Positions 17,988 to 29,625 of a DNA stretch of 64,000 nt are shown here, in pieces (position 1 is the first letter of the stretch; each line of letters begins with the position of its first letter). The position numbers and the translations under genes were made by a program. The notes under the pieces are model-generated. The model was not told the origin of the DNA. It searched no databases and worked only from the letters and a program-made list of their open reading frames with translations. Source of the DNA: Pseudoduganella dura. GTDB lineage: Bacteria > Pseudomonadota > Gammaproteobacteria > Burkholderiales > Burkholderiaceae_D. The stretch spans positions 3,410,001 to 3,474,000 of the forward strand of contig NZ_WNWM01000002.1 in the NCBI RefSeq assembly GCF_009727155.1, in the 5' to 3' direction.

Positions 17988-18599
17988 GTGAAAAACCTGA
18001 AACCGGTACGTAGTGTGATGTTCGCCGCCATCGCGGCATGCGCCATCGGCGGGGCCGCCAACGCGGCGGACCTGACCAAGACGATCACGCTGGCCGACGT
18101 GGCAAGCAATACGTATCTCAGCTGGGAAGGCAATACCATCGTGGAGGTGGACCTCGGTGCGCGCTCGCACCTGAACACATTCACCTGGGATGTCACGCTG
18201 ACCGCCAACCAGGGCAGCATGATCAACGAGGCATATGTGCAGCTCAGCGACAGCCTGCAATGGAACCAGCTTTACTTCCTGCCCAGCTTCCTGGCCGATC
18301 CGAACGGAGGTTATCACGCAGGTACCGACCACTACACTGGCAGCGTGGATTTCCGCAACCTCGATACCGGTGCGGAGCACGGCGACTATAGCTTCAGCGT
18401 CGGCCAGGACGGCATCCTGCGCCTGGAGTTCGCGGAAAACATGGACGACCTGCCGGGTGCCGACGCCATCTGGAATTCGGCTACCTTCACGTTCGGCTAT
18501 ACCGTCGCCGCTGTGCCGGAACCGTCCACGTACGGCATGATGCTGTTGGGCCTGGGCGCAGTGGGCGTCGCGGCGCGTCGCCGCAAGAAGGCCAGTTAA
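17988..18599 (+). CDS. PEP-CTERM sorted exported protein
   Basis: The 203-residue protein has a signal peptide (KNLKPVRSVMFAAIAACAIG, cleavage near ANA) and the C-terminal PEP-CTERM sorting tag: VPEPSTYGMMLLGLGAVGV followed by AARRRKKAS. Such proteins are processed by exosortase and usually linked to extracellular polysaccharide or biofilm. No exosortase gene is in this window. The middle is acidic and aromatic, resembling a beta-sandwich, without a recognised domain. The GTG start at 17988 is preceded by CGAAAGGG. The nearby lyase may act on the same matrix, but that is inference. Confidence 0.88.
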   Translation: MKNLKPVRSVMFAAIAACAIGGAANAADLTKTITLADVASNTYLSWEGNTIVEVDLGARSHLNTFTWDVTLTANQGSMINEAYVQLSDSLQWNQLYFLPSFLADPNGGYHAGTDHYTGSVDFRNLDTGAEHGDYSFSVGQDGILRLEFAENMDDLPGADAIWNSATFTFGYTVAAVPEPSTYGMMLLGLGAVGVAARRRKKAS

Positions 18600-18602
18600 A
18601 AG

Positions 18603-18626
18603 AAAAGGGGCCGCGAGGCCCCTTTT
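18603..18626. terminator. Bidirectional terminator between PEP-CTERM gene and gyrB
   Basis: A perfect 10-bp stem, AAAAGGGGCC/GGCCCCTTTT, with a GCGA loop lies between two convergent genes. It provides a short U-tract in both directions. Confidence 0.8.
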
Positions 18627-18646
18627 GAACGGCTAGCATAAAAACA

Positions 18647-21148
<2,502 letters not shown>

Positions 21149-21192
21149 CTACTTTCTCAATAAATTTCTGTTGATTCCAACTGTGCGAATGA

Positions 21193-22299
21193 TCAGATCC
21201 GCATCGGCATCACGACATACTTGAAGTCGGGATTGTCCGGGATCGAGATCAGCGCGGACGAATTGCTGTCGCCCAGCGCCACGTTGACCTGGTCGCACTT
21301 CAGGTTGTTCAGCACGTCCAGCAGGTACGTGACGTTGAAACCGATGTCGAGGCTGTCGCCGCCGTAGTCGATTTCCAGTTCCTCGACCGCTTCTTCCTGG
21401 TCCGCGTTGGTGGACGAGATCTTCAGCGAACCCGGGCTGATGATGCAGCGCACGCCCTTGAACTTGTCGCTGGTCATGATGGCGGCGCGCTGCAGCGAGC
21501 GCAGCAGCTCATCGCGGCCGATCGTGAAGTCGTTCTTGTAGCCCTTCGGGATCACGCGCGTATAGTCGGGAAACTTGCCCTCGACCAGCTTGGAGATCAG
21601 TTCGATATCCGTGAAGCCCAGTTTCACCTGGTTGCCGGCGATATCCAGCTGTACGGGGTCGTCGTTTTCTTCCAGCAGGCGCTGCAGCTCGATGATCGTC
21701 TTGCGCGGAATGATCACTTCCTGGCGCGCGAACGCCTGTTCCGTCTTCACCTGGCAGAAGGCGAGGCGGTGGCCGTCGGTGGCGACCGCGATCACGTTCT
21801 CGCCGTCCAGCACCAGCAGCAGGCCGTTCAGGTAATAGCGGATGTCTTGCTGGGCCATCGAGAAATGCACCATGTTGAACAGGTGCTTCAGCGTTTTTTG
21901 CGGCAGCGTGAACGAGGCGTTGAAGGTTTCCGCCTGCTGTACGGTCGGAAATTCCTCGGCGGCCAGCGTCTGCAGCGCGAAACGCGATTTGCCGCTCTGC
22001 ACCGTCAGGCGCTTGTTCACCAGCGTCAGCGACACGTCGCCCGATTCCGGCAGTGCGCGCAGGATGTCCAGCAGCTTGCGGGCGGCAACCGTGGTGCCGG
22101 CCACTTCCTCACCGGAGCCGATGCTGGCGTTGGTGGTGATCTGCACTTCCGTATCGGTGGACAGGAACGAGACCGCTTCGCCGTCCTTGCGGATGAGGAT
22201 ATTGGCCAGAATCGGCATCGTGTGCCGACGCTCGACAATACCGCTCACGATCTGCAGTGGCCGAAGAAGCGTATCTCGGGTGGTTTTGACCAGTTGCAT
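21193..22299 (-). CDS. dnaN: DNA polymerase III sliding clamp (beta subunit)
   Basis: At 368 residues it has the normal length for DnaN, with three repeated clamp domains. Recognisable segments are ERRHTMPILANILI, KRLTVQSGKSRFAL, YYLNGLLLVLDGENVIAVAT and the C-terminal YVVMPMRI that forms part of the client-binding groove. It encircles DNA and tethers the replicative polymerase. It lies downstream of dnaA, separated by 165 bp that contain a strong nested palindrome. Confidence 0.98.
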   Translation of the reverse strand: MQLVKTTRDTLLRPLQIVSGIVERRHTMPILANILIRKDGEAVSFLSTDTEVQITTNASIGSGEEVAGTTVAARKLLDILRALPESGDVSLTLVNKRLTVQSGKSRFALQTLAAEEFPTVQQAETFNASFTLPQKTLKHLFNMVHFSMAQQDIRYYLNGLLLVLDGENVIAVATDGHRLAFCQVKTEQAFARQEVIIPRKTIIELQRLLEENDDPVQLDIAGNQVKLGFTDIELISKLVEGKFPDYTRVIPKGYKNDFTIGRDELLRSLQRAAIMTSDKFKGVRCIISPGSLKISSTNADQEEAVEELEIDYGGDSLDIGFNVTYLLDVLNNLKCDQVNVALGDSNSSALISIPDNPDFKYVVMPMRI

Positions 22300-22383
22300 A
22301 GATATCCTCGAAAAAAATTAATAACTCGATAAGTTGTAATGCTAATTGTTGCTGAGCTGGATGGCAAAGTGTTGAAGGAACGT

Positions 22384-22458
22384 CATTAACCCCAGAAGCA
22401 AACTTCCGGGGTCTGACCCGTCGGGGTCAGACCCCGGCAGCCGCTGTTGGGGTTAATG
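22384..22458. repeat. Nested palindrome (MITE-like) between dnaA and dnaN
   Basis: Outer arms CATTAACCCCA (22384-22394) and TGGGGTTAATG (22448-22458) are perfect inverted repeats. Inside, CCGGGGTCTGACCC (22406-22419) and GGGTCAGACCCCGG (22424-22437) form a perfect 14-bp stem with a GTCG loop. The element begins seven bases past the dnaA stop. It may act as an intercistronic RNA structure or a small transposed repeat. Confidence 0.8.
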
Positions 22459-22464
22459 CAGCCA

Positions 22465-23892
22465 TCAGCCTTTCAGCGTCTGCTCCAGCACGTGCAATTC
22501 ATGGTTGCACTCCGGGTTCTTGGTGCGGTCCTGGGCGATCTTGCGCACGGCGTGCAGCACCGTGGTGTGATCGCGGCCGCCGAACAGCTCGCCGATTTCC
22601 GGCAGGCTCTTCTGCGTCAGCTCCTTGGCCAGGTACATCGCGATCTGGCGTGGCCGCGCGATGTTGGCAGGGCGGCGCTTGGAATACATGTCCGCGACCT
22701 TGATGTTGAAGAAGTCCGCCACCGTCTTCTGGATGTTTTCCACGCTGATCTGGCGGTTCTGCACGGAGAGCAGGTCTTTCAGCGCTTCCTTGACGATATC
22801 GATCGAAATGTCCTTGCCGTGGAAGCGCGAGTAAGCCAGGATCTTGCGCAGTGCGCCTTCCAGCTCGCGCACGTTCGAGCGCAGGTGCTTGGCCACGAAG
22901 AACGCCACGTCGTCGGACAGCGTCACGCCTTCCGACTTGGCTTTCTTCAGCAGGATCGCCACGCGCATTTCCAGCTCCGGCGGCTCGATCGCCACCGTGA
23001 GGCCGGAGTCAAAGCGCGAGATCAGGCGGTCGTCCATGCCCGTGATCTCTTTCGGATACGTGTCCGACGTGATGATGATCTGCTTCTTCGCGGCGATCAG
23101 CGCCTCGAACGCATAGAAGAACTCTTCCTGCGTGCGGCTCTTGCCGCCGAAGAACTGGATATCATCGATCAGCAGCATGTCCAGCGAGTGGTAGTAATGC
23201 TTGAAGTCGTCGAAGCCCTTGCGCTGATAGGCGGTGACCACGTCGCGCACATACTGCTCGGCGTGGATGTAGCGGATGCGCGCGCCCGGCTGGTCGGCCA
23301 TCACCTGGTTGCCGATCGCATGGATCAGGTGGGTTTTACCCAGGCCCACGCCGCCGTAGAAGAACAGCGGGTTGTACGAAACGCCCGGGTTGTTGGCCAC
23401 CTGGATCGCGGCGGCGCGCGCCAGCTGGTTGGCTTTACCCGTCACGAAACTGTCGAACGTGAGATCGGTGTTGATTTTGCTTTGCTCGCGGCCGCGCTGG
23501 TTCGCATACTCGTTGCCCGCCGGTGGCGTGACCGGATCGCCGGTGCGCACGTCCGCCGGATACATGGAGGGCGCGCCACCGCCGTTCGGCATGCCGCCGT
23601 TGTCGGTGTTCGTGCTGGCGCTCTCGGTCGGCTTGGGACGTGGCGGGTTCAGCGTTGGGTTCAACACGAACTGCACCTCGGTCGGCGCCTCCCAGTATTG
23701 CGATGCAAGGGCGGTGATGCGGCTGGCGAACTGGGATTTCACCCAGTCGAGCTTGAAGCGGTTGGGTGCCGCGATGCGCAGCTTGCCATTCTCATAATCG
23801 AGGGGCACCAGTGGCTTGATCCACGCGCTGAATTGTTGCGGAGTCAGCTCCAGTTCCAGTTGGGCGGAACAGGTCTGCCAGAAATTTTCCAT
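22465..23892 (-). CDS. dnaA: Chromosomal replication initiator DnaA
   Basis: The 475-residue protein has all four DnaA domains: an N-terminal oligomerisation domain ([18 protein letters not shown]), a Pro/Gly-rich linker (about 85-145), an AAA+ ATPase with Walker [11 protein letters not shown] and Walker [10 protein letters not shown], and a C-terminal DNA-binding domain with [11 protein letters not shown]. It binds DnaA boxes to melt the origin. A DnaA box lies about 115 bp upstream of its start codon, which is consistent with autoregulation or a nearby oriC. Confidence 0.98.
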   Translation of the reverse strand: MENFWQTCSAQLELELTPQQFSAWIKPLVPLDYENGKLRIAAPNRFKLDWVKSQFASRITALASQYWEAPTEVQFVLNPTLNPPRPKPTESASTNTDNGGMPNGGGAPSMYPADVRTGDPVTPPAGNEYANQRGREQSKINTDLTFDSFVTGKANQLARAAAIQVANNPGVSYNPLFFYGGVGLGKTHLIHAIGNQVMADQPGARIRYIHAEQYVRDVVTAYQRKGFDDFKHYYHSLDMLLIDDIQFFGGKSRTQEEFFYAFEALIAAKKQIIITSDTYPKEITGMDDRLISRFDSGLTVAIEPPELEMRVAILLKKAKSEGVTLSDDVAFFVAKHLRSNVRELEGALRKILAYSRFHGKDISIDIVKEALKDLLSVQNRQISVENIQKTVADFFNIKVADMYSKRRPANIARPRQIAMYLAKELTQKSLPEIGELFGGRDHTTVLHAVRKIAQDRTKNPECNHELHVLEQTLKG

Positions 23893-24007
23893 GAATCGTC
23901 TATCTGCAAAAGCTTTGGGAGGGCAGCATGGGCCGGCTGCCAGATTGTTCAGGGGCGGCCCATATGCGCCACACGTAACACGCTATTCTACTCCCGAACC
24001 CCACAAG

Positions 24008-24016
24008 TTATCCACA
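24008..24016 (+). promoter_or_regulatory. DnaA box
   Basis: TTATCCACA matches the high-affinity consensus exactly and lies in the dnaA upstream region. Confidence 0.6.
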
Positions 24017-24078
24017 GGGTTGTACCAGATTTTATCGAAAAATGGGGGCCAAAGGCCCGTCGCAGGCCGGTTCTGCTG

Positions 24079-24107
24079 TTGACAAGGCATGTCCGAATGC
24101 CGATAAT
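24079..24107 (+). promoter_or_regulatory. Sigma-70 promoter of the rpmH-rnpA-yidD-yidC operon
   Basis: TTGACA (24079-24084) and GATAAT (24102-24107) are separated by 17 bp, close to the consensus. It would give a leader of about 210 nt before rpmH. Confidence 0.6.
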
Positions 24108-24325
24108 TCAGGGTTCCCCGCCCGTACTCCGTGTTTTTTCAGTTTACGATCAGCGCGGATCCTTGCGGGCGATGAGATTGGCCAGCTTGTGCCGGACGTT
24201 GTGGGCATAAGTGCGCGAAATGTCATTGGCACCAATAACTGAAGGGATAACCTGGCGCCCGGCCTGACTCGTCAGCGGTGCGGCAGCCCGATTTTGCATT
24301 TTTTTGCTTCTTTAGCGAGACCAAC

Positions 24326-24460
24326 ATGAAACGTACTTACCAACCTTCCGTCGTGCGCCGCAAGCGCACCCACGGCTTCCGTGCACGTATGGCTACCCGT
24401 GGCGGCCGTCAGGTCCTGAACGCACGCCGTGCCAAGGGCCGCAAGCGCCTGGCTGTATAA
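24326..24460 (+). CDS. rpmH: Ribosomal protein bL34
   Basis: A 44-residue, very basic protein that matches bL34 throughout: [18 protein letters not shown], then ATRGGRQVL and [10 protein letters not shown]. It is part of the 50S subunit. The ATG at 24326 was chosen because the protein family begins exactly at MKRTYQPS. It is the first gene of the conserved rpmH-rnpA-yidD-yidC cluster, divergent from dnaA. Confidence 0.98.
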   Translation: MKRTYQPSVVRRKRTHGFRARMATRGGRQVLNARRAKGRKRLAV

Positions 24461-24481
24461 GCCATCGCTTGTTCGCTGAGC

Positions 24482-24883
24482 GTGGACAGCAGTTCCAACG
24501 GCTCGACAGGCGAAGGTTCCCACGACTTCGCGCGCGCTCGGCGCATCGTTAAAACGGATGAATTTTCATCCGTTTTTCGTTTGCGCCCAGCCCAGAAAAG
24601 CGCGCACTTCGTGCTCTATACCCGCCCCAATCAGCTGCCAAATGCGCGGCTGGGCGTTGTCGTTGCCAAACGCCTGGCACCCCGCGCGGTCACGCGCAAC
24701 ACCATCAAGCGCGTAACGCGCGAGCTGTTTCGCACCACGGCCCTGCCGGCCATCGACTGTGTCGTGCGCCTGTCCAAGGCGGTCAACACCAAGGCCGGTC
24801 CGGCCACCAATGCGAAGCTGAAGGTCATGCTGCGCCTCGAACTGGTGCGCCTGTTCGAGGCCCAGGCGAAGGCGCGGCGATGA
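24482..24883 (+). CDS. rnpA: Ribonuclease P protein component
   Basis: The 133-residue protein has the RNase P protein fold. [12 protein letters not shown] is at the start, [19 protein letters not shown] follows, and the conserved RNR-type motif [13 protein letters not shown] is complete. It helps the RNA subunit bind the 5' leader of precursor tRNA. The GTG at 24482 gives an extended hydrophilic N-terminus; an internal start nearer ARARRIVKT is possible. It overlaps yidD by four bases. Confidence 0.95.
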   Translation: MDSSSNGSTGEGSHDFARARRIVKTDEFSSVFRLRPAQKSAHFVLYTRPNQLPNARLGVVVAKRLAPRAVTRNTIKRVTRELFRTTALPAIDCVVRLSKAVNTKAGPATNAKLKVMLRLELVRLFEAQAKARR

Positions 24884-25125
24884 AATTGCTCGCGCTGCTG
24901 CTGCGTGGCTACCAGATCGCCATCAGTCCGCTGATGCCGCCCAGCTGCCGCTTCTTCCCAAGCTGCTCGAACTATGCGCTCGAAGCGCTGCGCGAGCACG
25001 GCGCGGCGAAGGGCGGCTGGCTGGCCGTGCGCCGCGTCTGCCGCTGCCATCCGTGGAACGCGGGCGGGTTTGATCCCGTACCGCCGAAGCATTCCCCAAC
25101 CGCTTGCGGTTGCAACCACTCCTGA
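24880..25125 (+). CDS. yidD: Membrane protein insertion efficiency factor YidD
   Basis: An 81-residue protein with the DUF37/YidD signature: [34 protein letters not shown] and [18 protein letters not shown]. The cysteines are conserved in the family. It is thought to assist YidC at the inner membrane. The start overlaps the rnpA stop, and yidC begins nine bases after its end, in keeping with the conserved cluster. Confidence 0.96.
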   Translation: MKLLALLLRGYQIAISPLMPPSCRFFPSCSNYALEALREHGAAKGGWLAVRRVCRCHPWNAGGFDPVPPKHSPTACGCNHS

Positions 25126-25134
25126 TTTGACCCA

Positions 25135-26811
25135 ATGGATCTCAATAAACGCACAATCCTGTGGATCGTCTTCGCTGTTTCACTGGTCGCCCTGTGGAAT
25201 GAGTGGATGATCTCCACCGGCAGGCCATCCATGTTCGCGGCGCCGCCGCCGAAAACCGCACAGGCCGATGCCGGCAAAACCACGCCGGCCGGCACGCCAG
25301 CCGCCGTGGGCACCACGGCCGGCGCGGCCGCCGTGCCCGGCACCGCGGCACCGTTCCAGAGCCAGATCGTGACCATCACGACCGACGTGTTCAAGGTGGA
25401 TATCGACACGCTGGGCGGCCAGATCAAGCGCCTCGAACTGCTCAAGTTCAAGGACAGCTTCGACAAGACCCGGAACCAGCAGCTGTTCCAGCAGACCGGC
25501 GATCGCGTGTACCTGGCTCAGACGGGCCTCGTGGGCGCGGCGAACCTGCCGAACCACAACACCGGCTTCACCGTTCGCCCGGGCCCGCGCGCGCTCGACA
25601 ACGGCAACCAGGTGCAACTGGTGATGGATGCGGAACAGGGCGGCGTGCGCCTGACCAAGACGTTCACGTTCAAGCGTGGCGACTATGCGATCGACGTGCG
25701 TCACGATGTGACCAACACCGGCACGGCGCCGGTCAATCCTGAGCTGTACCTGCAGCTGGTCCACGACGGCAACAAGCCTGAAGGCTCTTCCTGGTTCAAC
25801 CCGAGCTTCACCGGCCCGACGCTGTACACCGAAGCGGACCACTACAAGAAGCTGTCGTTCGAGAAGGTGGAGAAGGAAGACGCTTCGCGCCGCGAGAACG
25901 CGAACTTCGTGCCGGATCACCCGACCAAGGCCGACAACGGCTGGGTGGCGATCTCGCAGCACTTCTTCGTTTCCGCGCTGGTGCCGCAGGCCAAGCAGAT
26001 GCACGACATCTTCACGCGTAAAGTCGGCCACAACACCTATTCGATCGGCGTGGTGCAGCCGCTGGGTACGCTGGCGCCGGGCGCCACCGTGTCGAACAAC
26101 GCCAAGCTGTATTCCGGCCCGCAGGAAGAAACGGCGCTGGAACGCGTGTCGCCGGGCCTGGAACTGGTGAAGGACTACGGCATGCTGACGATCATCGCCA
26201 AGCCGATGTACTGGGTGATGGAAAAGATCCACAGTGCGCTGGGCAACTGGGGCTGGACGATCATCGCCTTCACGATCCTCATCAAGCTGATCTTCTTCCC
26301 GCTGTCCGCCGCCAGCTACCGCAGCATGGCGAAGATGAAGCTGGTCACGCCGAAGATGACGTCGATCCGCGAGCGCTTCAAGGGCGACCCGCAGAAGATG
26401 AACCAGGCGATGATGGAGCTGTACAAGACCGAGAAGATCAATCCGCTGGGCGGCTGCCTGCCGATCGTGGTGCAGATGCCGGTGTTCATCGCGCTGTACT
26501 GGGTGCTGAACTCGTCCGTCGAAATGCGCGGCGCGCCGTGGCTGGGCTGGATCACCGACCTGACCAAGCCGGATCCGTTCTTCATCCTGCCGGTGCTGTA
26601 TGCGATCTCGATGTACGTAACGATGAAGCTGAACCCGCAGCCGGCCGATCCGATGCAGGCGAAGATGATGCTGTTCATGCCGCTGGCGTTCTCGGTGATG
26701 TTCCTGTTCTTCCCGTCCGGCCTCGTGCTGTACTGGGTCGTCAACAACCTGTTCTCGATCGCGCAGCAGTGGGTGATCACCAAGAAGATGATGCCGGACG
26801 CGGCGAAGTAA
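25135..26811 (+). CDS. yidC: Membrane protein insertase YidC
   Basis: The 558-residue protein has one N-terminal membrane helix (RTILWIVFAVSLVALWNEW), a linker rich in Ala/Pro/Thr, the large periplasmic beta-sandwich (about 75-330) and the insertase core of five helices. Core landmarks include WGWTIIAFTILIKLIFFPL, the cytoplasmic coiled loop with RERFKGDPQKMNQ, and NPLGGCLPIVVQMPVFIALY. It inserts membrane proteins alone or with SecYEG. It is the last gene before a strong terminator. Confidence 0.98.
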   Translation: MDLNKRTILWIVFAVSLVALWNEWMISTGRPSMFAAPPPKTAQADAGKTTPAGTPAAVGTTAGAAAVPGTAAPFQSQIVTITTDVFKVDIDTLGGQIKRLELLKFKDSFDKTRNQQLFQQTGDRVYLAQTGLVGAANLPNHNTGFTVRPGPRALDNGNQVQLVMDAEQGGVRLTKTFTFKRGDYAIDVRHDVTNTGTAPVNPELYLQLVHDGNKPEGSSWFNPSFTGPTLYTEADHYKKLSFEKVEKEDASRRENANFVPDHPTKADNGWVAISQHFFVSALVPQAKQMHDIFTRKVGHNTYSIGVVQPLGTLAPGATVSNNAKLYSGPQEETALERVSPGLELVKDYGMLTIIAKPMYWVMEKIHSALGNWGWTIIAFTILIKLIFFPLSAASYRSMAKMKLVTPKMTSIRERFKGDPQKMNQAMMELYKTEKINPLGGCLPIVVQMPVFIALYWVLNSSVEMRGAPWLGWITDLTKPDPFFILPVLYAISMYVTMKLNPQPADPMQAKMMLFMPLAFSVMFLFFPSGLVLYWVVNNLFSIAQQWVITKKMMPDAAK

Positions 26812-26830
26812 CAGCTAACAGCCGAGCTTG

Positions 26831-26855
26831 TGTCAAGGGGCCTGACCCCATGACA
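26831..26855. repeat. Short palindrome TGTCA...GGGG-CCCC...TGACA
   Basis: TGTCA and TGACA flank AGGGGCCTGACCCCA, forming an imperfect palindrome related to the GGGGTCAGACCCC family. It lies between yidC and its terminator. Confidence 0.5.
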
Positions 26856-26880
26856 CGAACCCGGCAGTACCAGACAAAAA

Positions 26881-26905
26881 CCCGTGCGCGACACGGGTTT
26901 TTTTT
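26881..26905 (+). terminator. Rho-independent terminator after yidC
   Basis: A CCCGTG/CACGGG stem with a CGCGA loop is followed by eight T and preceded by five A. Confidence 0.85.
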
Positions 26906-26925
26906 CGATCCATTAGAATTCCCTC

Positions 26926-28305
26926 ATGAATCTCGATACTTTCCCCATCGCCGCCATCGCCACCGCTCCCGGCCGCGGCGGCATCGGCGTCGTCCGCGCA
27001 TCCGGCAAGAACCTCGGCGGGCTGGCGCAGGCGCTGTTCAACGGCGCGGCCCTCAAGCCGCGCCACGCCACCTACCTGCCATTCACGCAGGCTGACGGCA
27101 CCCTGATCGACCAGGGCATCGCGATCTGGTTCAAGGGCCCGCATTCGTACACGGGCGAGGACGTGCTGGAGCTGCAGGGCCACGGCGGCCCCGTGGTGCT
27201 GCAGATGCTGCTGCAGCGCGTGCTGGAAGCAGGCCACGATTTCGGCGTGCGCCTGGCCGAGCCGGGAGAATTCACGCGCCGCGCCTACATGAACGACAAG
27301 CTCGACCTGGCCCAGGCCGAGGCGGTGGCCGACCTGATCGACGCTTCCACCGAAGCGGCCGCGAAATCGGCCTCGCAATCGCTGTCCGGCGCGTTTTCCC
27401 AGGCGATCCACGCACTGGTCGGGCGCGTGACGCACCTGCGCATGCTGGTCGAGGCCACGCTGGATTTTCCGGAAGAAGAGATCGATTTCCTGGAAAAATC
27501 CGATGCGCGCGGCCAGCTGCGCGGCATCGTCGAAGCGCTGGACACGGTATTCCGCCAGGCTTCCCAAGGCGCGCTGCTGCGCGAGGGGCTGAACGTGGTG
27601 CTGGTGGGGCAGCCCAATGTGGGCAAGTCCTCGCTGCTGAACGCGCTGGCGGGGGCCGATGTGGCCATTGTTACCCCGATCGCGGGCACCACGCGCGACA
27701 AGGTCAGCGAAACGATCCAGATCGAAGGCATTCCGCTCAACATCATCGACACGGCCGGCATCCGCAGCCAGGACGAGGCGGTGGACCTCGTCGAGCGCAT
27801 CGGCATCGAGCGCACCTGGGGCGAAGTGGGCAAGGCGGACGTGATCCTGCACATGCTCGACGCGAACCATGGCCCCACCCGCGCCGATGAATCGATCCTG
27901 GCCGGCTTCCCGGCGGGCGTGCCGGTGCTGCGCATCTGGAACAAGATCGACCTTTCCGGCCACAAGCCTTCGATCGACGCCAGCGACGATGCCACCCACA
28001 TCTACCTGTCCGCCCACGATCATACCGGCATCGACCTGCTGCGAAAGGAGCTGCTGCGCATCGCCGGCTGGCAGCAGACCGGCGAATCGCTATACCTGGC
28101 CCGCGAGCGGCACCTGATCGCGCTGAAATCGGCCGCGCGCCACATGGACCTGGCCGGCCAGCATGCCGCGCAAAGCGACCAGTCGCTCGACCTGTTCGCC
28201 GAGGAGCTGCGGCTGGCGCAGGTGCAGCTGGCCACGATCACCGGGGCGTTCTCGTCGGACGACCTGCTGGGAGTGATCTTCAGCCGCTTCTGTATCGGCA
28301 AGTAA
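26926..28305 (+). CDS. mnmE: tRNA U34 modification GTPase MnmE
   Basis: At 459 residues the length is typical. The N-terminal folate-binding domain begins [20 protein letters not shown] and contains the [20 protein letters not shown] segment. The G domain has G1 [10 protein letters not shown]2 TTRDKVSE, G3 DTAGI and G4 NKID. The C-terminal FCIGK supplies the invariant Cys. With MnmG it makes the cmnm5 modification at U34 of certain tRNAs. It follows the yidC terminator and probably has its own promoter; its place after yidC is conserved in betaproteobacteria. Confidence 0.98.
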   Translation: MNLDTFPIAAIATAPGRGGIGVVRASGKNLGGLAQALFNGAALKPRHATYLPFTQADGTLIDQGIAIWFKGPHSYTGEDVLELQGHGGPVVLQMLLQRVLEAGHDFGVRLAEPGEFTRRAYMNDKLDLAQAEAVADLIDASTEAAAKSASQSLSGAFSQAIHALVGRVTHLRMLVEATLDFPEEEIDFLEKSDARGQLRGIVEALDTVFRQASQGALLREGLNVVLVGQPNVGKSSLLNALAGADVAIVTPIAGTTRDKVSETIQIEGIPLNIIDTAGIRSQDEAVDLVERIGIERTWGEVGKADVILHMLDANHGPTRADESILAGFPAGVPVLRIWNKIDLSGHKPSIDASDDATHIYLSAHDHTGIDLLRKELLRIAGWQQTGESLYLARERHLIALKSAARHMDLAGQHAAQSDQSLDLFAEELRLAQVQLATITGAFSSDDLLGVIFSRFCIGK

Positions 28306-28769
28306 AACCGCGCGAAACATGGGAACGTACCGCATCGTTTGCGGACGCATCCCATGTTCGGGGTCACCGTAGCGAGGCAGCTGCAGCCGGCTCCCGGCCG
28401 GCACCCCGTTTCATCGAGTCGTCCAGGACGGGCAAGGCTGCCGGGCAGCTCGCAGAATCGCGTTGCGACCGTCGGCATGGCGTCGGCCATGCCCTGGCGT
28501 CGGACGATGAACTATCGCCACCGTCATTTCCATTAAAAAATTTTCTCTGACTATTCACATCGTAGCAACCACCGGATCATTGGCCCCATTGCGTGCGGTG
28601 GCGCACGAATCGGCCGCTGTTGACCTGATTTAATGCTGCTATGATTGATTTGAGCAACACAGTCTGTAGCGGCGAGCGGCAAGCTTTAGGGTGTTGATAT
28701 TGGTCACGTTCGCATACTTCCACTGACGTAATCTTGCTAGCAGTTGATGTGTCTGGAGAGGGGAAGATC
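28306..28769. other. Intergenic region after mnmE, no gene seen
   Basis: A GC-rich first half contains an inverted repeat (CATGGGA near 28318 and TCCCATG near 28349) that may end mnmE transcription without a T-tract. The second half is AT-richer and probably holds the promoter of the following small gene; TTGACC at 28620 and TATGAT at 28640 are too close (14 bp) to be convincing. Confidence 0.5.
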
Positions 28770-28970
28770 ATGGAAGCGACCCAGGAACAGGCGGTGCCCG
28801 ATGGTGTGGCGACGTTGATGCCGGTGATGGAAGCACCGCCGCGGCCACGGCACACATTGCCGCCGAAGGGATCGTGCTGGTATTGCGAGAAACCGCTCGA
28901 CAGCGTCAAGCGGTTTTGCGGCAGGGACTGTGCGGCATCGTTCGACGAGGAATCCGAATATACCCGCTGA
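28770..28970 (+). CDS. Small Cys4 zinc-ribbon-like protein
   Basis: The 66-residue protein has an unstructured Pro-rich N-terminus and four cysteines arranged as SCWYCEKPLDSVKRFCGRDC (C-x2-C ... C-x3-C), a likely zinc knuckle, followed by an acidic tail. Its partner and role are unknown; similar tiny zinc-ribbon proteins are common in this family. The ATG at 28770 was preferred over one twelve codons upstream because GAGAGGGGAAG directly precedes it. It converges with the Hpt gene. Confidence 0.7.
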   Translation: MEATQEQAVPDGVATLMPVMEAPPRPRHTLPPKGSCWYCEKPLDSVKRFCGRDCAASFDEESEYTR

Positions 28971-29004
28971 TGTACGCGAGCGTTACCGGCGCCGCCGCAT
29001 CCCT

Positions 29005-29625
29005 TCAGCGCGACGTCGTCAAGCGGGCGCGCTGCAGCGCCGTGAGCGCAGGTTCGAAGTCGTAATCCCGCGCCGCCGCCATGATGGCCTGCCAGGCGGC
29101 GGCACCCAGTGCTTTTTCGAGCACCGTCGCGTATTTTTCCAGCATGTCGATCGCCGTGGCGTTGCCTTCGTCGAGCAGCGTGCATACCTGGTCGAGCAAT
29201 TCGGGAATGTTTCGTATCGCCGCCGGCATCGCGGCTGCGGCCGTTGAGGAGACGCCGGTATTTTCCGGCACCGGCACGGGCATGGCGGCATCGATGCGGG
29301 CCTGCACGCGCTGCAGGGCGCCTTCGAGATCGTCCAGCAACGCCTGCACCGGGTCGCCGCGCGACAGCGCCGTTTCCACCTCGGAGGCAATGGCCGCCAC
29401 TTCGCCGGCGCCCAGCAGGCCGGCCGCGCCTTTCAGCGTGTGAATGGCAAGGTATGCGCCCGCCTCGTCGCCAGCGGCCAACTGCGCCGCCACCGTGCGC
29501 GGCGCCTGGAATTGCGCACTGAAGCGCTTCAATGCCTTGAAATAGATGCCGCTGTTGCCCATCAACCGCGCGATACCGCCATCGACATCGAGCACGGCTG
29601 GTTCGGTTGCCGCCCCGTCCGTCAT
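29005..29625 (-). CDS. Hpt-domain phosphotransfer protein
   Basis: The 206-residue protein has an Hpt module: AAYLAIHTLKGAAGLLGA-type sequence with phospho-His62, preceded by LMGNSGIYFKALKRF and followed by helices with ASEVETALSRGD. A second, similar helical region (INIPELLDQV to ALTALQRARL) resembles a degenerate Hpt without the His motif. It could relay phosphate between hybrid kinases and response regulators, such as the kinases at the start of the window (inference). Its ATG overlaps the stop codon of the CAP lipoprotein gene (TAATG), so the two are translated together. Confidence 0.8.
   Translation of the reverse strand: MTDGAATEPAVLDVDGGIARLMGNSGIYFKALKRFSAQFQAPRTVAAQLAAGDEAGAYLAIHTLKGAAGLLGAGEVAAIASEVETALSRGDPVQALLDDLEGALQRVQARIDAAMPVPVPENTGVSSTAAAAMPAAIRNIPELLDQVCTLLDEGNATAIDMLEKYATVLEKALGAAAWQAIMAAARDYDFEPALTALQRARLTTSR

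Larger units (their letters stand above)
23893..24325. other. dnaA-rpmH intergenic region, possible oriC part
   Basis: This 433-bp divergent spacer contains one perfect DnaA box, TTATCCACA at 24008-24016, a strong rpmH promoter, and modest A/T-rich tracts. Other DnaA boxes are not clear, so it is either a small part of the origin or only a dnaA regulatory region. Cumulative GC skew over the whole chromosome would decide. Confidence 0.4.

Noticed and set aside
23893..24325. A complete oriC with a DnaA box cluster
   Set aside because: Only one clear DnaA box is visible, so a full origin is not supported from sequence alone.
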